A stretch of DNA of 7,719 bases from CAZBDU01 sp964490725 (lineage in GTDB: Bacteria > Spirochaetota > Spirochaetia > SZUA-6 > DRHE01), in assembly GCA_964490725.1 (NCBI GenBank), contig CAZBDU010000156.1, forward strand, positions 1 through 7,719, written 5' to 3'. The notes beneath the pieces were generated by a model. It saw only the letters and a list, made by a program, of their open reading frames with translations, did not search any database and was not told the DNA's origin. Shown in pieces: positions 5,217 through 7,719 of the stretch (positions are counted from its first letter, which is position 1; the number at the start of each line of letters is the position of its first letter). The position numbers and the translations under genes are program-made.

Positions 5217-7144
5217 TCGCCTTCCCTGCAATCGCCGACCGGCTGCAAGGCCGGCCGCAATCGGTCGCCGTGGAGGAAGCGGACCCGGCACTGCTCGGAG
5301 CAGAAGAAGTAGGTACGGCCATGCCGCGCCACCGCCAGCCTGTTGCCCGTGGTATGCACCACCATTCCGCACACCGGATCGATGTCCTCCCGGGCGTCGG
5401 TCCGTCCCCGCGATCGTGCCGGGCCGCCTCCTGCTCCGGCCAGGAGCTCCCTGACCTCCTGGCCCCTCGAGGCGGCCAGGCAGCGGTCCGCGAGCAGCTC
5501 GCAGGCCCGGAGGTCCAGCTCTCTCACCCGGGCGGCGTGGCTCTCCAGGACGTGCGGGTCCACGCTGAAATGCCGGTACCCCAGACCTACCAGCAGGGGC
5601 AGAAACACCGGATCCGAGGCCAGCTCGCCGCACATGCTCAGCGGTTTGCCCGCCTCTTCCGCAATCCGGACGATGCGGCGAAGCATGCGCAGCGCTCCCG
5701 GGTCCTCCGGCTGGTAAGAGCAGGACACGTTGCCGTTGTTGCGGTCCACGGCGAAGAAGTACTGCAGCAGGTCGTTGGTGCCGACGCTGAGAAAGTCCAC
5801 GTGCGGCAGCAGCGCGGGCAGGTTCCAAACCGCCGAAGGCACCTCGATCAGCAGCCCCAGGGGGACCTCAGGCCGGTAGGCAAGCCCCTCCCCCTGCAGG
5901 GTCTCCGCAGCCCGGTCGAGCAGACCCAGTACGAACAGCAGCTCGTCCACGGTCTCGATCATGGGCAGCAGCACCCGCGGCTTCGCCTCCCCCCCGGCGG
6001 CCTTCAGGATGGCCCGCACCTGCGAGTGGAGCAGCTCGGGGTGAAACCGGTACAGGCGATGCGCCCTCAAGCCCAGGAAAGGGTTTTCCTGCGGCCCCAG
6101 CGACAGATAGGGAACGCTCTTGTCCGCCCCGATGTCCAGCGTCCTGATGGTCACCGGACGCCCCGCGAACCGGTGGAACAGCGACGCGTATTCACGCTCC
6201 TGCTCCTCCTCCGTGGGTGCCCGGTCCCCCTGCAGGAACAGCAGCTCCGAGCGGTAGAGGCCGACGCCGTCGGCGGCCGCGATCACCTGCCTCTCCACCC
6301 GCAGGGGGTCGGTGACGTTGAGCCACAGGCGCACCGGGCCCGAGACCGGCTGGAACGTTTGTGCGCGCGGAGGGGCGTGGCGGCCCGCCGGCGGCAGGCC
6401 CCCGCGTGGATTCAGGACGAGCCGCCCTTCCAGGCCGTCCACCTGGACCTCCGGAAGCGCCGCCAGCTTCTCCCGGGGCAAACCCTCCAGGCGCAGCACG
6501 GGAATGCCGAACGCCCGGGCCATGATGGCCGCATGCGACAGCGAGGTCCCCTGCTCCACCAGGATCGCTGCCACCCCGACACGCCTGGCCGCCAGGACCC
6601 GCGAGGGAAGAAGCTCCCTCAACATCACCACGGGCCGCTCCACGCCGCGGGTCGCCTCCTCCAGGGCCAGCTCGTCCTCCTCGCGCAGCTTCATCCTCAG
6701 GCGCAGCAGCACATCGCGCAGGTCGCTTGCGCGGCTCGCGAGCGCAGCGCTCTCCGAGCGCTCCACCATCTCGATGGTCTCACGCAGAACGTACTCGACG
6801 GCCACTTCGGCCCCCACGCGCTGGTCCTCGATGAGCGCGCGGACCCTTGCCCGGAACACCCGGTCTTCGAGCATGAAAATGTGGCTCTGGATGATCTCCT
6901 GCTCGTCGGCGTAGGATTCCCGGCCCAGCAGCTCCGCCACTCCACGAAGCTCCTCGATCACGGTGGCCACCTGGCGCTCGAAGCGTTCGATCTCCCGGTC
7001 CACCTCCGCGACCCGCCGCCGCAGGGGCGCCTCGGTGCCGCTGAGCTCACCCTCGATGTAGCACAGGCGTCCCCAGGCCACACCGGGGGAGAGGATCGTG
7101 GCCCCGAACCGCACCTCCCCTGCAGCGCTCTGTTTCTGCATCAT
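5213..7144 (-). CDS. ptsI: PTS Enzyme I (PEP-protein phosphotransferase) fused to a C-terminal YHS metal-binding domain
   Basis: The 643-residue product is a full-length Enzyme I (about 10-575, usual length about 570) plus an extra domain; the symbol denotes the family only. The Enzyme I part uses phosphoenolpyruvate to phosphorylate itself, then normally HPr. Visible parts are the HPr-binding helical region (about 45-155), the phosphohistidine domain with His204 in GTSLSHAAIMAR, and the PEP-binding barrel with Arg298, Arg334 (TLDIGADK), Arg360 (NPFLGLR), Glu397, Glu434, Asn457-Asp458, Arg468 and acid/base Cys505 (MCGE). All expected catalytic residues appear intact. After an Ala/Gly/Arg linker, residues 587-625 form a YHS domain: DPVCGM (Cys592) and FCSEQC (Cys615, Cys619), a fold known from copper ATPases and metal-handling proteins. 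ATG 7144 follows GGAGGGAGG by about eight bases; Met2 is an alternative. The gene has a CsoR-type operator, heads an operon with the CsoR-like gene, and has no HPr or Enzyme II nearby. Confidence 0.93.
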   Translation of the reverse strand: MMQKQSAAGEVRFGATILSPGVAWGRLCYIEGELSGTEAPLRRRVAEVDREIERFERQVATVIEELRGVAELLGRESYADEQEIIQSHIFMLEDRVFRARVRALIEDQRVGAEVAVEYVLRETIEMVERSESAALASRASDLRDVLLRLRMKLREEDELALEEATRGVERPVVMLRELLPSRVLAARRVGVAAILVEQGTSLSHAAIMARAFGIPVLRLEGLPREKLAALPEVQVDGLEGRLVLNPRGGLPPAGRHAPPRAQTFQPVSGPVRLWLNVTDPLRVERQVIAAADGVGLYRSELLFLQGDRAPTEEEQEREYASLFHRFAGRPVTIRTLDIGADKSVPYLSLGPQENPFLGLRAHRLYRFHPELLHSQVRAILKAAGGEAKPRVLLPMIETVDELLFVLGLLDRAAETLQGEGLAYRPEVPLGLLIEVPSAVWNLPALLPHVDFLSVGTNDLLQYFFAVDRNNGNVSCSYQPEDPGALRMLRRIVRIAEEAGKPLSMCGELASDPVFLPLLVGLGYRHFSVDPHVLESHAARVRELDLRACELLADRCLAASRGQEVRELLAGAGGGPARSRGRTDAREDIDPVCGMVVHTTGNRLAVARHGRTYFFCSEQCRVRFLHGDRLRPALQPVGDCREGE

Positions 7145-7172
7145 CCCGCGGGCCCTCCCTCCGGCCTCTCAG

Positions 7173-7192
7173 ACCCCACCCCCCTGGGGTAT
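7173..7192 (-). promoter_or_regulatory. CsoR-type operator at the Enzyme I-YHS gene
   Basis: Read on the minus strand this is ATACCCCAGGGGGGTGGGGT, identical to the core at 7318-7337 but in opposite orientation. It closely resembles the Bacillus subtilis copZA operator as I recall it (about 16 of 20 positions). It lies just after the predicted start of transcription (near 7195) and 28 bases before the start codon. Confidence 0.78.
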
Positions 7193-7201
7193 CTCTTGAT
7201 A

Positions 7202-7230
7202 CTTCTACCACCGCTCCCGCCGAAAGTCAA
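7202..7230 (-). promoter_or_regulatory. Promoter of the Enzyme I-YHS operon
   Basis: TTGACT (7230-7225), a 17-base spacer and TAGAAG (7207-7202) on the minus strand. The -35 box is good and the -10 box is weak (4 of 6). The geometry relative to the operator is the same as at copA, which supports the call. Predicted leader is about 50 bases. Confidence 0.6.
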
Positions 7231-7275
7231 GCCGTTGCTCTTCACCTTTCCCGGACGAATCCAACGGTGGAGGCC

Positions 7276-7305
7276 TTGACAGCCATTCTGCACTGACCCT
7301 ACTCT
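7276..7305 (+). promoter_or_regulatory. Promoter of the divergent small membrane gene
   Basis: A consensus TTGACA (7276-7281) is followed by an 18-base spacer and TACTCT (7300-7305), a poor -10 box. Transcription would start near 7312, just ahead of the operator, as at the other two promoters. The 267-base gap 7145-7411 therefore holds two divergent promoters, each with its own operator, plus a leader of about 100 bases for the plus-strand gene. Confidence 0.55.
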
Positions 7306-7317
7306 TCACCTGCAAGA

Positions 7318-7338
7318 ATACCCCAGGGGGGTGGGGTA
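7318..7338 (+). promoter_or_regulatory. CsoR-type operator at the divergent small membrane gene
   Basis: The core TACCCCAGGGGGGTGGGGTA (7319-7338) is preceded by A at 7318. Twenty bases (7318-7337) are exactly repeated, inverted, at 7173-7192; the two centres are 145 bases apart. It lies six bases after the predicted start of transcription, so a bound repressor should block the promoter. Confidence 0.78.
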
Positions 7339-7411
7339 ATGCAAGATCCGGCCCGGCAGAATACGCCGGTGCGCCGGGGACAGGAAGGACAAGAGATCGG
7401 GGAAAAGAACG

Positions 7412-7708
7412 ATGAAACGAAAACACATGTTCTGGATGTTCGTAGGCTGCATCGTGCCCATCGTGGCGGTGGTGGCCCTTCTGGCGGCGGGCGTCAGGCT
7501 CCCCGGGGGGTTGCTGCTTCCCTTGATTCTCCTCTGCCCGGCCATGCACCTGCTCATGATGCGCGGCGCCCATGGCGATCACGAGCACTCCGACGACCAC
7601 GCGGCGCATGAAGGCGCTGGGGCGAGCCTGCCGGCAGCCGGCAGGCAGCCGGTGCCGTTCGGCTCCGGGCTGCGCCGTTGGCTGGCGGGGCTGCGCCGTC
7701 GGCGCTGA
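7412..7708 (+). CDS. Small two-helix membrane protein with CPxMH motif and His-rich tail (DUF2933-like)
   Basis: The 98-residue protein has two membrane segments (about 7-27 and 32-50), the second ending in CPAMHLLMMRG (Cys42, Met45, His46, Met49, Met50). A hydrophilic tail follows with His54, 57, 59, 63 and 66, and a basic Arg-rich end (88-98). I recall small proteins with the CPxMHxxMM signature (DUF2933-type) in copper and other metal loci; their function is not established. The Cys/Met/His cluster at the membrane edge plus His tail suggests metal binding. The ribosome site is weak (GGGGAAAAG before ATG 7412). The gene is transcribed away from Enzyme I-YHS with its own CsoR-type operator, so it should be co-induced with copA. 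An ATG at 7339, directly after the operator, opens another frame judged to be a shadow. Confidence 0.82.
   Translation: MKRKHMFWMFVGCIVPIVAVVALLAAGVRLPGGLLLPLILLCPAMHLLMMRGAHGDHEHSDDHAAHEGAGASLPAAGRQPVPFGSGLRRWLAGLRRRR
7626..7646 (+). repeat. Inverted repeat within the 3' part of the small membrane gene
   Basis: GCCTGCCGG and CCGGCAGGC form a perfect 9-bp stem around a 3-base loop inside the coding sequence, about 60 bases before the stop. No T-run follows. It may be only a product of Ala/Gly/Pro codons at high GC. Confidence 0.4.
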
Positions 7709-7719
7709 CAGCTCCCTCC

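Noticed and set aside
4928..7279. 783-codon plus-strand open frame opposite the Enzyme I and CsoR-like genes
   Set aside because: Low-complexity antisense product with no recognisable motif, while the minus strand shows complete Enzyme I catalytic motifs and a YHS domain.
7339..7611. Plus-strand frame starting right after the operator
   Set aside because: No ribosome site and an Arg/Gly/Pro-rich product; it overlaps, out of frame, the small membrane protein that has clear helices and motifs.
1..7719. CRISPR arrays, tRNA or rRNA genes, insertion sequences, att sites
   Set aside because: No regularly spaced repeats, no tRNA-like cloverleaf ends, no transposase motifs or terminal repeats were seen on either strand.

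Overview
The window is a GC-rich bacterial copper-homeostasis locus. G+C is about two-thirds by eye, and long antisense open frames occur by chance because of it. Strong AGGAG/GGGAGG ribosome sites, TTGAC-N17-type promoters and Bacillus-like CsoR operator sequences fit a high-GC member of the Bacillota (Symbiobacterium- or Limnochorda-like lineages), but taxonomy cannot be proved from this window.

Layout: five genes lie on the minus strand and one on the plus strand. Reading along the minus strand from the right: (1) 7144-5213, a complete PTS Enzyme I (PEP-protein phosphotransferase) with a C-terminal YHS metal-binding domain; (2) 5216-4863, coupled to it by an ATGA overlap, a small helical protein that aligns without gaps to the core of CsoR-type copper sensors but lacks all three metal ligands; (3) 4751-1965, a copper P1B-ATPase (CopA) with three N-terminal HMA domains, the first apparently a fused CopZ-like chaperone; (4) 1768-1214, an exported, methionine-rich protein with a C-terminal membrane anchor; (5) 1123 to beyond the left edge, a spermidine-synthase-like membrane protein that appears to have lost its SAM-binding core. 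Divergent from the Enzyme I gene, at 7412-7708 (+), is a small membrane protein with a CPxMH motif and a histidine-rich tail.

The regulation ties these together. Three promoters (copA, Enzyme I-YHS and the divergent small gene) each have a TTGAC-type -35 box, a -10 box and then, immediately after the predicted transcription start, a GC-rich inverted repeat of the CsoR operator type. Two of the three operators share an identical 20-bp core in opposite orientation. Repression relieved by copper is the simplest reading.

The unexpected part is an apparently catalytically complete Enzyme I carrying its own metal-binding domain, placed under copper-type control and translationally coupled to a ligand-less CsoR relative, with no HPr or sugar permease gene in the window. 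This is the best candidate for an undescribed system: a copper-inducible phosphotransfer module.
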